Source of the DNA: Rhodospirillaceae bacterium
Lineage (GTDB): Bacteria; Pseudomonadota; Alphaproteobacteria; UBA8366
Direction of reading: 5' to 3'
DNA length: 64,000 nt
NCBI GenBank assembly: GCA_002724395.1
Contig: PBOR01000043.1
Coordinates: 28,740 to 92,739 of the forward strand
The notes below the pieces were generated by a model. It was not told where the DNA came from, did not search any database, and saw nothing but the letters and a program-made list of their open reading frames with translations. Position 1 is the stretch's first letter; each line of letters starts with the position of its first letter. Shown piece after piece: positions 35,874 through 44,954 of this stretch. A program made the position numbers and the translations under genes.

Positions 35874-37742
35874 TTAGCTCTCCACCAGATCTTGAATCGC
35901 CTGTTCAATAGTAGCAATTTTGAAAGGCTGACCATTAATTTGATTTAGGCCGACAGCATCGACCAAATATTCCGAGCGCAATAAAGTACTAAGCTGACCG
36001 TTGTTCATTTCAGGCACCAGCACCTTATCGTAGCTCGTAAGTAGTTCACCAAGATTACGCGGTAGCGGCCAAATATGCCGAATATGAATATGCGATACAT
36101 CCAGGCCATTATCCTGCGAGTTGGCTACTGCTCGTGCAATCGGGCCATATGTGGAACCCCACCCAACAACGGCAATATTGCCACCCACCTTACCCGAATT
36201 AATTTCCTGCTCAGGAATATCGTTAGCTATGTTATTGATTTTCTCAGCACGTATTTTTACCATTTTGTGGTGGTTTTCAGGTTCGTAGGAGATATGACCA
36301 CTGTTGTAATCCTTCTCAATGCCGCCAATGCGATGCTCTAATCCTGGTGTGCCTGGTTTGGCCCAAGCACGGGCAAGGGTCTCCTCATCGCGCAGAAACG
36401 GATGGAAGCCCTCCGTATCTTTATGAAACTGGACCGGGAACGGCTCGTATTCTGCCATATCCGGAATACGCCACGGTTCTGCAGCATTGGCGAGGTAGCC
36501 ATCAGTAAGGAAAATCACCGGCGTCATATATTTTGTCGCCAAGCGTATGGCTTCAATCGCACAGTCGAAACAATCGCCGGGCGATTTAGACGCAATCACC
36601 ACCAGTGGACTATCCGCGTTTCGGCCATAAACAGATTGGAAAAGATCTGACTGTTCGGTTTTTGTTGGCAGTCCAGTTGAAGGGCCAGCCCGTTGCGAGT
36701 TTACAATCACCAGCGGCAGTTCTGTCGAAATTGCTAAACCAATCGCCTCACCCTTCAAGGCTACCCCTGGGCCAGAACTCGAAGTCACACCGATTGCGCC
36801 CGCATAAGAAGCACCAATGGCGGAGCAGGCCGCGGCAATCTCGTCTTCCGCCTGGAAGGTGAGAACATCATATTCCTTCAGCCGGGCCAGCACATGCAGC
36901 AGGGCGGAGGCGGGTGTAATCGGATAAGAGCAAAATGCCATTGGGGCGCTGGCTAATTGTGCGCCGGCAACCAATCCCCAGGCAGCTGCCTCAGTACCGG
37001 TGATGTTACGATAAAGACCAGGCTCTAATTGTGCTGGCGGCACCGCATAGGCACCAATATCATTCGGCATTTCTGCCGTTTCAGCAAACGCATGTCCCGC
37101 ATTCAAAGCTGCTACATTAGCCTTAGCAATTTCAGGCCGGTTTTTAAACTTGGCATTCAGCCAGTCGATAGTTGGTCCACGGTCACGGTCATAGAGCCAG
37201 TAGACCAGGCCAAGCGTCCAGAAATTTTTACACCTAAGGCCTTCCTTACTAGTTAACCCCTGATCTTTAACCGCTTCTAGGGTGTGCTTGGAAATATCGA
37301 TTTTCAGTGTACGAAATTTATCGAGCGTATCATTTTCCAGAGGATTTTCATCAAAGCCAGCCTTTTGCATATTCCGCTTATTAAAGGTGCCGCTATCGAC
37401 AATGATCAAACTTCCAGAAGGCAATTGTTTCATATTAACCTTCAGCGCCGCCGGATTAAAAGCTACTAAAACATCAGCCACATCTCCCGAAGTATTGATA
37501 TTACGCGCGCCGAAATTAATCTGGAAGGCAGACACCCCAAATGTAGTGCCGGCAGGCGCTCGAATTTCAGCCGGAAAGTCCGGGAATGTCGCCAAATCAT
37601 TACCTGCAAGAGCCGTAGTCTCAGTAAACTGGCCGCCGGTAATTTGCACCCCGTCACCCGAATCGCCAGCAAAACGAATAACGACGGATTCTACTTGTTC
37701 ACGCCCTCTTTCTTCGGGCAAAGCTGCACTAACCGCTGCCAT
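35874..37742 (-). CDS. korA: 2-oxoacid:acceptor oxidoreductase subunit alpha (gamma-alpha fusion)
   Basis: A 622-residue fusion: the N-terminal gamma domain (about residues 20-190, with FAGDSGDGVQITGGQF) followed by the alpha domain with the pyrimidine-binding region (ALLHVLARLKEYDVLTFQAEDE, TSSSGPGVALKGEAIG). 2-oxoglutarate is the usual substrate of this two-subunit form. First gene of the korA-korB operon, with AGAGGAT upstream of its ATG. Confidence 0.93.
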   Translation of the reverse strand: MAAVSAALPEERGREQVESVVIRFAGDSGDGVQITGGQFTETTALAGNDLATFPDFPAEIRAPAGTTFGVSAFQINFGARNINTSGDVADVLVAFNPAALKVNMKQLPSGSLIIVDSGTFNKRNMQKAGFDENPLENDTLDKFRTLKIDISKHTLEAVKDQGLTSKEGLRCKNFWTLGLVYWLYDRDRGPTIDWLNAKFKNRPEIAKANVAALNAGHAFAETAEMPNDIGAYAVPPAQLEPGLYRNITGTEAAAWGLVAGAQLASAPMAFCSYPITPASALLHVLARLKEYDVLTFQAEDEIAAACSAIGASYAGAIGVTSSSGPGVALKGEAIGLAISTELPLVIVNSQRAGPSTGLPTKTEQSDLFQSVYGRNADSPLVVIASKSPGDCFDCAIEAIRLATKYMTPVIFLTDGYLANAAEPWRIPDMAEYEPFPVQFHKDTEGFHPFLRDEETLARAWAKPGTPGLEHRIGGIEKDYNSGHISYEPENHHKMVKIRAEKINNIANDIPEQEINSGKVGGNIAVVGWGSTYGPIARAVANSQDNGLDVSHIHIRHIWPLPRNLGELLTSYDKVLVPEMNNGQLSTLLRSEYLVDAVGLNQINGQPFKIATIEQAIQDLVES

Positions 37743-37990
37743 TAGTTCGTATCCTCTTGTTCAGCGCGAAAAATCTGGCTGCACTCTCTGTTGTATTCAT
37801 AAAGCCAACCATTTCTGTATAACCGTACTACCTAGAACTACAAATGTACCGAGGTCCAACTAAGCTTATCCGCGAGACCAACGTATTTAGGCCTTCCGGC
37901 TCAAATGTTAAGTTTACCCCGCCAGTCTAGGGCGGGAATAACGCGCAAAAATGGTACTTTGCGACGTTAATGTCCAGCCTAAAATTATTC

Positions 37991-39292
37991 CTAATCCAGC
38001 ACCGCTAGCATGTCCTCAACGCGGGTGAATTTGCGCCTAGGTGCCCCAGGATTAGCGGCGACCTGTTCCGCTGCATCAATCTTTTGCCAGTCTTCATATG
38101 TTATCCAACGAACACCCTTTTTAATAAGAATTTCTTCGAACGCCGCGCGACCGGGGTTTTTACTTTCTGTGAAATCTTCAAGGATTTGCGCAGCAGCCCT
38201 ATCACCGTCATGTTTGTTGGTGCCAATAACACCGGTCGGACCTCGTCTGATCCAGCCAACCGCATAGACCCCAGGAGCCACTCGGCCGTTTTCATTGACC
38301 GCAATGCCTGCCGAATCATCAAATGGCACGCCGTCGAAAATTTCACCTCGGTAGCCGATGGCGGAAATGACGACGCCACAAGCCACTTCGGTAAACTCAC
38401 CGGTTCCCACTGCACGACCATCTTGCACTTCGGTTTTCTCGAGCCTTACCCCTTTGACCTTTTCATCTCCAAGTACTTCGACTGGATTGGAATAAAATGC
38501 AAAATGTATTCGCTTATCTTTGCCTTCACCCGACGCACCTACAAAAGAGCGCAAACTCTGGAGATTTTTCTCACGCACACGCAAATCTCGTGCATCCATT
38601 TTTTCAGTGATCGAGTCGGGAAGGTGATTGCCGTCCACAACAGGCGCGCAATTTTCCAACTCTCCCATCTCGCGGAGCTCCACATTAGTAAATTTTGCTT
38701 CCACCGGTCCGCGGCGGCCGCACATATAAATGTCTTTCAGGGGGGACGCCTGAATTGCCTCAGACGCGTGGTCTGCTAGATCGGTTGCTGCCATTTCTGC
38801 CGAAGTTTTTGCCAATACGCGGGCACAATCGATAGCTACATTACCGTTACCGACGACTACCACACCCTCAGTATTCAAATCTGGGTCCAGGTCGCGAAAA
38901 TCAGGGTGCCCATTGTACCAACCAACAAAGGCCGCAGCACCAAAAACGCCATTCTTGCCATCTCCCGGCACGCCCAATGGTCGGTCCAACGCCGAGCCTA
39001 TCGCTATGACAACAGCATCATAACAATTCGCAACATCTTCGAAGGTAACGTCCCGTCCAACTTCTATATTGCCATAGTAATTGACTTTCTCATCAAGCGC
39101 GGATCGCTCATAAGCACGCGCGACATTCTTTGTTTTAGCGTGATCAGGTGCAACACCACCACGAATAAGACCGAATGGGCTTGGCAATCGCTCGATAACA
39201 TCAATCTCACAATCTGCTCCTGCCTTTAGTAAAGCACCAACTGTATAAAATGCACTCGGGCCAGACCCGATAATCGCTATTGATAGTGGCAT
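37991..39292 (-). CDS. Ferredoxin-NADP reductase-like flavoprotein (adrenodoxin reductase type)
   Basis: A 433-residue FAD/NADP protein resembling adrenodoxin reductase and FprA. GSGPSAFYTVGALLK is the FAD GxGxxA loop, VVVGNGNVAIDCARVL the NADP site, and CGRRGPVEAKF and GWIRRGPTGVIGTNK are diagnostic. It can move electrons between NADPH and ferredoxin, which fits KorAB and CysI nearby. Strong GGAGG Shine-Dalgarno. A weak hairpin at 37918-37936 follows the stop. MarR is divergent. Confidence 0.9.
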   Translation of the reverse strand: MPLSIAIIGSGPSAFYTVGALLKAGADCEIDVIERLPSPFGLIRGGVAPDHAKTKNVARAYERSALDEKVNYYGNIEVGRDVTFEDVANCYDAVVIAIGSALDRPLGVPGDGKNGVFGAAAFVGWYNGHPDFRDLDPDLNTEGVVVVGNGNVAIDCARVLAKTSAEMAATDLADHASEAIQASPLKDIYMCGRRGPVEAKFTNVELREMGELENCAPVVDGNHLPDSITEKMDARDLRVREKNLQSLRSFVGASGEGKDKRIHFAFYSNPVEVLGDEKVKGVRLEKTEVQDGRAVGTGEFTEVACGVVISAIGYRGEIFDGVPFDDSAGIAVNENGRVAPGVYAVGWIRRGPTGVIGTNKHDGDRAAAQILEDFTESKNPGRAAFEEILIKKGVRWITYEDWQKIDAAEQVAANPGAPRRKFTRVEDMLAVLD

Positions 39293-39622
39293 AGGGCCTC
39301 CCTCCCCGTGTGCAAGCAGCCTAATGCAACGTTACTCTTACGCCAAGCGACAAAAACCTCTGAATTGGTTCCGAGTTACAAAGCCGTGCGGCCTCAATCC
39401 AGCCTAAGATATTAGGGTCCGACCAAAATATCCGTTACAAGATTGTATCATTTCTCTCCAATTGAGGTGCCGCCCCCAATTCTCAAACATTCCAAAAGAT
39501 TACAAGCAACTAGGGAAAGGGCGAACTAATAAACAAATTAAGCAAAACATTTTGCTTTCTTAGCAGGAATAACCGAGAAGGCACTAGCCATCAAAAATAC
39601 GCGATTATAAAATAACGCTATC
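39293..39622. other. 330-base divergent intergenic region
   Basis: It lies between the flavoprotein gene (minus) and the MarR gene (plus). Besides the palindrome at 39540 I see no gene or terminator. Promoters for both directions are expected; I could not place them with confidence. Confidence 0.5.
39540..39557. promoter_or_regulatory. 18-bp palindrome, probable MarR operator
   Basis: AAGCAAAA (39540-39547) and TTTTGCTT (39550-39557) are perfect inverted arms around CA, 66 bases before the marR start. Size and symmetry suit a MarR-family homodimer, so autoregulation is likely, perhaps with control of the divergent flavoprotein. Confidence 0.55.
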
Positions 39623-40120
39623 ATGATTGATCGAAATTCTAACACACCACCATCCAAGACGACTGATTCAGTCAGCCACAACACCGGCTTTTCAATCTGG
39701 CATGTGGTGAACCTATGGCAAAAGATACAGAAAGACGCGCTCTCGCCTTTCGACATGACACCGGTACAATTCTTGCTGATCGCTGGCTTAGCAGAACTTA
39801 GCGAAAATAACATTTCCATCAAACAATCTACGCTTGCGCAACATTGCCGCACCGATACGATGATGACCTCACAGGTAATAAGAACATTAGAGAAGCGCGG
39901 GCTTGTGAGGCGCACCCAACATCAAAAGGATGGTCGTGCCATCGCGGTCCAATTAACCGAATTTGGTCAAAATCAGTTTACGGCTGCAATGCCAGCGGTA
40001 TCTCAAGCCGACGCAAAATTTTTCATCGGCCTTGGCGATCGGGTTGATGAATTTACGGATGCGTTGGCAATGTTAGCCGGCGAGAAGCGTCGCCGACGAG
40101 TAAAAGCTATAGGCCGGTAG
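39623..40120 (+). CDS. MarR family transcriptional regulator
   Basis: A 165-residue winged-helix regulator. The domain order is an N-terminal dimerisation helix, the recognition region LAQHCRTDTMMTSQVIRTLEKRGLVRR, and a wing with the KDGRAIAVQLTEFG signature. The ligand is unknown. The palindrome 66 bases upstream suggests autoregulation. It ends 10 bases from the convergent helicase gene. Confidence 0.9.
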   Translation: MIDRNSNTPPSKTTDSVSHNTGFSIWHVVNLWQKIQKDALSPFDMTPVQFLLIAGLAELSENNISIKQSTLAQHCRTDTMMTSQVIRTLEKRGLVRRTQHQKDGRAIAVQLTEFGQNQFTAAMPAVSQADAKFFIGLGDRVDEFTDALAMLAGEKRRRRVKAIGR

Positions 40121-40130
40121 CCAGCGCATA

Positions 40131-42896
40131 TTAGCCTGCAGCTGCCTTCTCCTTCTCAATACCGAAAAACCCTCGAGTCTCCGCAACCGCTTCAGCCAAT
40201 CCAACAGCTGCAACTTCTATACCTTCGGGAAATGCGCCTAGCAAACGAGACGGTGTCATGGGATCCAACATAACAAACACACCGCGATCATCGGCACGAC
40301 GCACCAAACGACCATAAGCCTGTTTCATCCGAAGCCGAGCAATCATGTCGTCATATTGTTTTTTGCCAAATGCTTGGCGGCGGGCTCGATGCAGTATGGT
40401 TGGTCGTGGCCACGGCACCCTGTCAAAAACAATCAGCCGGAGGCTCTGCCCCGGCACGTCAACACCATCGCGCACCGCATCGGTACCAAGCAAACAAGAT
40501 TCTTCTTCGGCCCGAAAAATATCAATCAGCGTCGCTAGGTTAGACCGGTCTACATGCTGCGCGTATAGCGGCAAGCCGACCTCATCGAACGGGTGAACCA
40601 GACGGCTATGAACCGCGCGCAGGCGACTGATTGCTGTAAATATTCCCAGTGCACCGCCACCGGAAGCGAGAAACAACTCTCGATAAGCTGCCGCCACTTG
40701 GTTGAGATCATCCTTACGGACATCTTTGATAATAAAAATTCGTGTTAGTTTTTCATAGTCGAAAGGAGACGGCACCTCAGTGCGGACTGCGGGATCGGGC
40801 ATATGCACCGCACCCGTGCGCGCTTCGGCAGCCTGCCAATCGGCTTCCATTTCGCCTGTGCCATCCCGCAATGTTGCTGACGTCACCAAAACGCCATGAA
40901 CTGGTGCCGTCACTTGCTCGGCAAACGGCACGGTTGGATCCACCCAATGACGGTGCATCCCCACGTCGAAGTCATGCCCATCGATACGCTCTACACCAAA
41001 CCAATCGACGAAGGCCTCAGGTCGTTCGGAAGCAAGAGTGGCCAGCATAGAGCGCCATGCGGCAAGGCTCATCTCACCGCGATGCTTAATAGAGTGGGCC
41101 ATAGATTCAATACGATTGCGGGTCTGCGTATCTAATTCATCTGCTTTGTCATCCAAACGCATTTCAAGTCCGTGGCGGAGCGATTTCAGCGGCTTCTCAA
41201 TTTTAAATAATGCATCCTCCAACACCGAAGCAGCTTCTAACAAACCGTCCACAGGCTCGCCTATCTCGCATTCTAAATCGTAAGGACCGCGCGCATCGGT
41301 ACAACGCGCATAAGTTTGTCTGCGAACTACAGCCAAAAAGGCTTCTGTTGGACCTACCGATCGGCCCTCGCGGCAACGTTGATGCCAAGAATCACCTGGC
41401 AATCCTCCTGCCGCCTTGAGCACGCTATCCATATGGGCCAGCAGGCCTTTGTCTTCACCAACCAAATCTTCGATCCGCCGCTTAAGTCCCCGCGCACGAC
41501 TCCGTGAACCTCCTTCGCCGCCCCTAAGCCAGCGTCGCAATTCAGCGGTCTCACGTCCACTCAAATAGGCCGAAAAAGTTCCGTCTGCGGCATCAAAAAT
41601 ATGATGGCCTTCATCAAACACTAACCGGGTTGGCGCACCCGGCCCGGCGAAGCGTCCACGTGCGGCCTGGGTCATTACCAAAGCGTGGTTCGCCACCACC
41701 AAATCAGCCCGACGGGCACGACGAATACCTTTCTCAATAAAGCATTTCGCATAATGAGAGCAGCTTGCATAAATGCACTCGCCACGCCGGTCTGTAAGGC
41801 CGACCGACAAGCTACGGCCCACCAAATCTACAAGCCAAGCGGGAAAATCGCCACCGGTCATGCTACCATCGCGGGTGACACACGCCCAGCGTGCCAATAA
41901 CCCAAGCGCGATTGCATCCCGCTTGCGAATAGCTACCCCGCGCACCGCTTCTTCCATGTTCAAAAGGCAAAGATAGTTTTCTCGTCCTTTGCGCACTACA
42001 ACGCGATGCACCTTTTCTTTTTCATCAGGAAATAATCGATCAAGTTCCTGGTCGATTTGATGCTGCAGGTTGCGGGTATAGGTGGAGATCCACACCGATG
42101 CTTCGTTCTTTTGCGCCCAGACACTTGCAGGTGCTAAGTAACCCAACGTCTTGCCGACCCCGGTACCCGCTTCCGCTAGCACGAAATTAGGTCCGCCTGC
42201 ATAATTACGAGCCTGGAATGCACCGGTTGCGGCCGATGCATAATCGGCCTGGCTCGGACGTTCTTCTGCACGAGCACCCAGCAATTCAACTAATCGTGCG
42301 CGCGACTCAGCTGGAGACACAGATTCACTACCCGGCGGGGTGCTCGGCGCATGCTCGGACCACTCCAGGAGGCGGTTCCAAACATCAAGACCATTTCCCG
42401 GCGCTTGTACTTCATTTTGCACTTCATCACCCAGGGCTGACAAAACTGCCGGCGCCCAAGCCCAGCCGCCACGCGCCATAGCCCACGCAACATTAATCAG
42501 ATTTTGAGGCGGCATCTCTCCCAACCTACTAAGCAACTCTAAAACTACCTGACGTAGGCTCGATGCCTCTTCTGCAACTGTTTTAGGCAAAGGTAAATGC
42601 ATAGCGGCCGCCAACCCTTTCGGGGTTGGAATTGTAAAACTGCCAGGGCACACAAAGGCGAAAAGCTCGAGTACATCAAACGCCTCAAATGGGTCTAAGC
42701 CGAGCCGCCCAGAAGTCACCGGCCCGTGGCACAAAATTGGCTTTGCTCCTTGGCAAACCCTTTGGGCTATCACTTTACAAGATAAATCTTCAATCTCACC
42801 ATCGGGTGACAGCCATATTGCGCCAGAAAGGCCGGCTACCAATATAGGCGTTTTGGGGAGGCGAAGAGGGTTTTGAGTAATCATTGACGCTATCAT
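40131..42896 (-). CDS. DinG/XPD-like ATP-dependent DNA helicase
   Basis: A 921-residue superfamily 2 helicase. Walker A is AGTGVGKT, motif II is DEGH (VFDEGHHIF), and the last motif is GTDAVRDGVDVPGQ. Between motif Ia and II the four cysteines (a Cys in the CVTRDG region and ECIYASCSHYAKC) look like the Fe-S cluster of DinG and XPD. The N-terminal 230 residues are a lineage-specific domain. A role in repair of unusual DNA is inferred from family. Confidence 0.88.
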   Translation of the reverse strand: MIASMITQNPLRLPKTPILVAGLSGAIWLSPDGEIEDLSCKVIAQRVCQGAKPILCHGPVTSGRLGLDPFEAFDVLELFAFVCPGSFTIPTPKGLAAAMHLPLPKTVAEEASSLRQVVLELLSRLGEMPPQNLINVAWAMARGGWAWAPAVLSALGDEVQNEVQAPGNGLDVWNRLLEWSEHAPSTPPGSESVSPAESRARLVELLGARAEERPSQADYASAATGAFQARNYAGGPNFVLAEAGTGVGKTLGYLAPASVWAQKNEASVWISTYTRNLQHQIDQELDRLFPDEKEKVHRVVVRKGRENYLCLLNMEEAVRGVAIRKRDAIALGLLARWACVTRDGSMTGGDFPAWLVDLVGRSLSVGLTDRRGECIYASCSHYAKCFIEKGIRRARRADLVVANHALVMTQAARGRFAGPGAPTRLVFDEGHHIFDAADGTFSAYLSGRETAELRRWLRGGEGGSRSRARGLKRRIEDLVGEDKGLLAHMDSVLKAAGGLPGDSWHQRCREGRSVGPTEAFLAVVRRQTYARCTDARGPYDLECEIGEPVDGLLEAASVLEDALFKIEKPLKSLRHGLEMRLDDKADELDTQTRNRIESMAHSIKHRGEMSLAAWRSMLATLASERPEAFVDWFGVERIDGHDFDVGMHRHWVDPTVPFAEQVTAPVHGVLVTSATLRDGTGEMEADWQAAEARTGAVHMPDPAVRTEVPSPFDYEKLTRIFIIKDVRKDDLNQVAAAYRELFLASGGGALGIFTAISRLRAVHSRLVHPFDEVGLPLYAQHVDRSNLATLIDIFRAEEESCLLGTDAVRDGVDVPGQSLRLIVFDRVPWPRPTILHRARRQAFGKKQYDDMIARLRMKQAYGRLVRRADDRGVFVMLDPMTPSRLLGAFPEGIEVAAVGLAEAVAETRGFFGIEKEKAAAG

Positions 42897-43007
42897 AGAG
42901 GACCAAACGCTATTATTGAAAAGCGAAAGCGTGTTGACGCAATGACACGACCTTCATACTGTCCGCCGCTTAACAAAGTTGGTTGGCCCTGAAAGGGGCG
43001 AGGAAAC

Positions 43008-44594
43008 ATGGCAATAGATAAAGAAATAACAGAAAAAGCCAAGGCGTGGCCGTTTGATGAGGCGCGTCGCCTACTTAAGCGCTTAGGCGGCACGGTGCCC
43101 GAGAAGGGCTATGTGCTTTTTGAAACAGGCTACGGACCCTCTGGCCTGCCCCATATTGGTACCTTCGGTGAAGTACAACGTACGACGATGGTGCGGCGCG
43201 CATTTGAGGAAATCAGTGACATACCCACCAAGTTGTTCGCCTTTTCTGACGACATGGACGGGCTCCGAAAGGTGCCTGAGAACGTTCCTAATCAAGAAAT
43301 GCTGACAGAACATCTTTATAAGCCGCTGACAGACATCCCAGACCCTTTCGGAACCCATGATAGTTTTGCCTCCCACAACAATGCGCAGCTCCGAACTTTT
43401 CTTGACGATTTTGGTTTTCAATATGACTTTAAAAGTTCAACGGAATTCTATCGCGGCGGCCTATTCGACAATGCGCTCATACGATTATTGGAAATCTATG
43501 ACGATATCATGGCGATCATGCTACCAACGCTAGGTGCCGAGCGGCGGCAAACTTACAGTCCATTCTTACCCATCTGTCCAGAGACTGGCCACGTATTACA
43601 GGTGCAAGTTTTACAGACTAACGCAGATGACGGCACCATCGTTTATCAACGCGAAGACGGCAAAAAAATTGAGACAACTGTTACTGGTGGAGCATGTAAA
43701 CTGCAATGGAAACCTGATTGGGCGATGCGTTGGTATGCGCTCAATGTAGATTACGAAATGTCTGGTAAGGACCTTATCGATTCCGTTCAACAATCGGGAC
43801 GAATTTGCAAGGCCCTAGGTGGTAGGGTGCCGCAAAACCTTACCTACGAATTGTTTCTAGATGAGAATGGCGAAAAAATTTCCAAGTCGCGGGGCAATGG
43901 CCTTACCATCGACGAGTGGCTTTCTTATGCACCAAAAGAAAGCCTGGCATTTTTCATGTATCAGAAGCCGAAATCAGCGAAGCGGCTCTACTTCGATGTA
44001 ATCCCCAAAAATGTAGACGAATATCTTGCGTTTCTTAGCAAATACCCAGAGGAAGAGTCGGCCCGACAGGCAGAAAACCCTTGCTGGCACATTCATCAAG
44101 GAAAACCGCCAGAGAGCGACATACCACTTAATTTTGCCATGCTGCTGAACCTGGCTAGCGTTTGTAACACTGAAAACAAGGAGGTACTTTGGGGTTTCAT
44201 CTCGCGCTATGCGCCCAACGCCAGCCCCGAAAAAAACCTTATGTTGGATCAATTGGTCGGCTTTGCGATTCGCTATTACCAGGACTTCGTCAAACCGGAA
44301 AAATTCTACCGTGCCCCGAATAAACAAGAAGCAGCTGCATTAGAATCTTTAGCCACTGTCCTAGACGGAACTGCCCCTGATGCCGACGCCAGCGAGTTGC
44401 AGACCCAAGTTTATGAAGTTGGCAAAGAGCATGGGTTCGAAAACCTACGCGATTGGTTTAAAGCCTGTTACGAGGTGTTATTCGGACAAACGCAGGGGCC
44501 GCGTATGGGTTCATTCATCGCGCTTTATGGTGTTGCAAAATCGGCTTCACTGATACGGCGCGCGCTCTCCGGAGAAGATTTAGCAAAAGGTTAA
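43008..44594 (+). CDS. lysK: Class I lysyl-tRNA synthetase
   Basis: A 528-residue class I LysRS, the archaeal-type enzyme used by alphaproteobacteria instead of the class II LysS. The HIGH-type motif is HIGT (PSGLPHIGTFGE) and the KMSKS-type motif is KISKS. A GAGGAAAC Shine-Dalgarno precedes ATG 43008. It stands alone between divergent helicase and convergent hypothetical genes. Confidence 0.95.
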   Translation: MAIDKEITEKAKAWPFDEARRLLKRLGGTVPEKGYVLFETGYGPSGLPHIGTFGEVQRTTMVRRAFEEISDIPTKLFAFSDDMDGLRKVPENVPNQEMLTEHLYKPLTDIPDPFGTHDSFASHNNAQLRTFLDDFGFQYDFKSSTEFYRGGLFDNALIRLLEIYDDIMAIMLPTLGAERRQTYSPFLPICPETGHVLQVQVLQTNADDGTIVYQREDGKKIETTVTGGACKLQWKPDWAMRWYALNVDYEMSGKDLIDSVQQSGRICKALGGRVPQNLTYELFLDENGEKISKSRGNGLTIDEWLSYAPKESLAFFMYQKPKSAKRLYFDVIPKNVDEYLAFLSKYPEEESARQAENPCWHIHQGKPPESDIPLNFAMLLNLASVCNTENKEVLWGFISRYAPNASPEKNLMLDQLVGFAIRYYQDFVKPEKFYRAPNKQEAAALESLATVLDGTAPDADASELQTQVYEVGKEHGFENLRDWFKACYEVLFGQTQGPRMGSFIALYGVAKSASLIRRALSGEDLAKG

Positions 44595-44623
44595 GGTTTA
44601 CCCTGCACTATTCTCATTAGATT

Positions 44624-44884
44624 TCACGAGTTGCTCGATTGGGCCGCAAGGGCAAGCAACTCACGAGCAAACCGGCGCGCTTGCTCCCGCGTATCTTCTT
44701 CGCCAGGCTGCGGCGTGCCTAAGCGCGTAATCAAAGCGTCTACTTCAGCTCCATCGACATTTTGCTTGCGTGCCAGCGCCACAACAATTGCCGCCAACGC
44801 CACAAGACCACCGCTATGATTCTTCAGCATGTTTTCGGTTGCGCCGAAAGCTTTTTGGATTTCTTGAATAAAATTATCGTCCAT
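44624..44884 (-). CDS. Small uncharacterised helical protein (86 aa)
   Basis: An 86-residue, largely helical soluble protein. I do not recognise a family. The start at 44884 (MDDNFIQEI) is chosen because the upstream residues to 44929 look non-coding. The central LVALAAIVVALARK stretch is moderately hydrophobic but short and followed by a charged, acidic turn, so membrane insertion is unlikely. It sits between lysK and the amidase with no operon partner. Confidence 0.55.
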   Translation of the reverse strand: MDDNFIQEIQKAFGATENMLKNHSGGLVALAAIVVALARKQNVDGAEVDALITRLGTPQPGEEDTREQARRFARELLALAAQSSNS

Positions 44885-44954
44885 AAAGAGCATCATAATA
44901 TTGAACGTGTTAATTAGTCTAACATTCATCTCTATTGTCGAGGCAATGTGATCA

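Noticed and set aside
37918..37936. CCCGCC/GGCGGG hairpin after the flavoprotein stop
   Set aside because: No U-tract on either strand, so termination is weakly supported.
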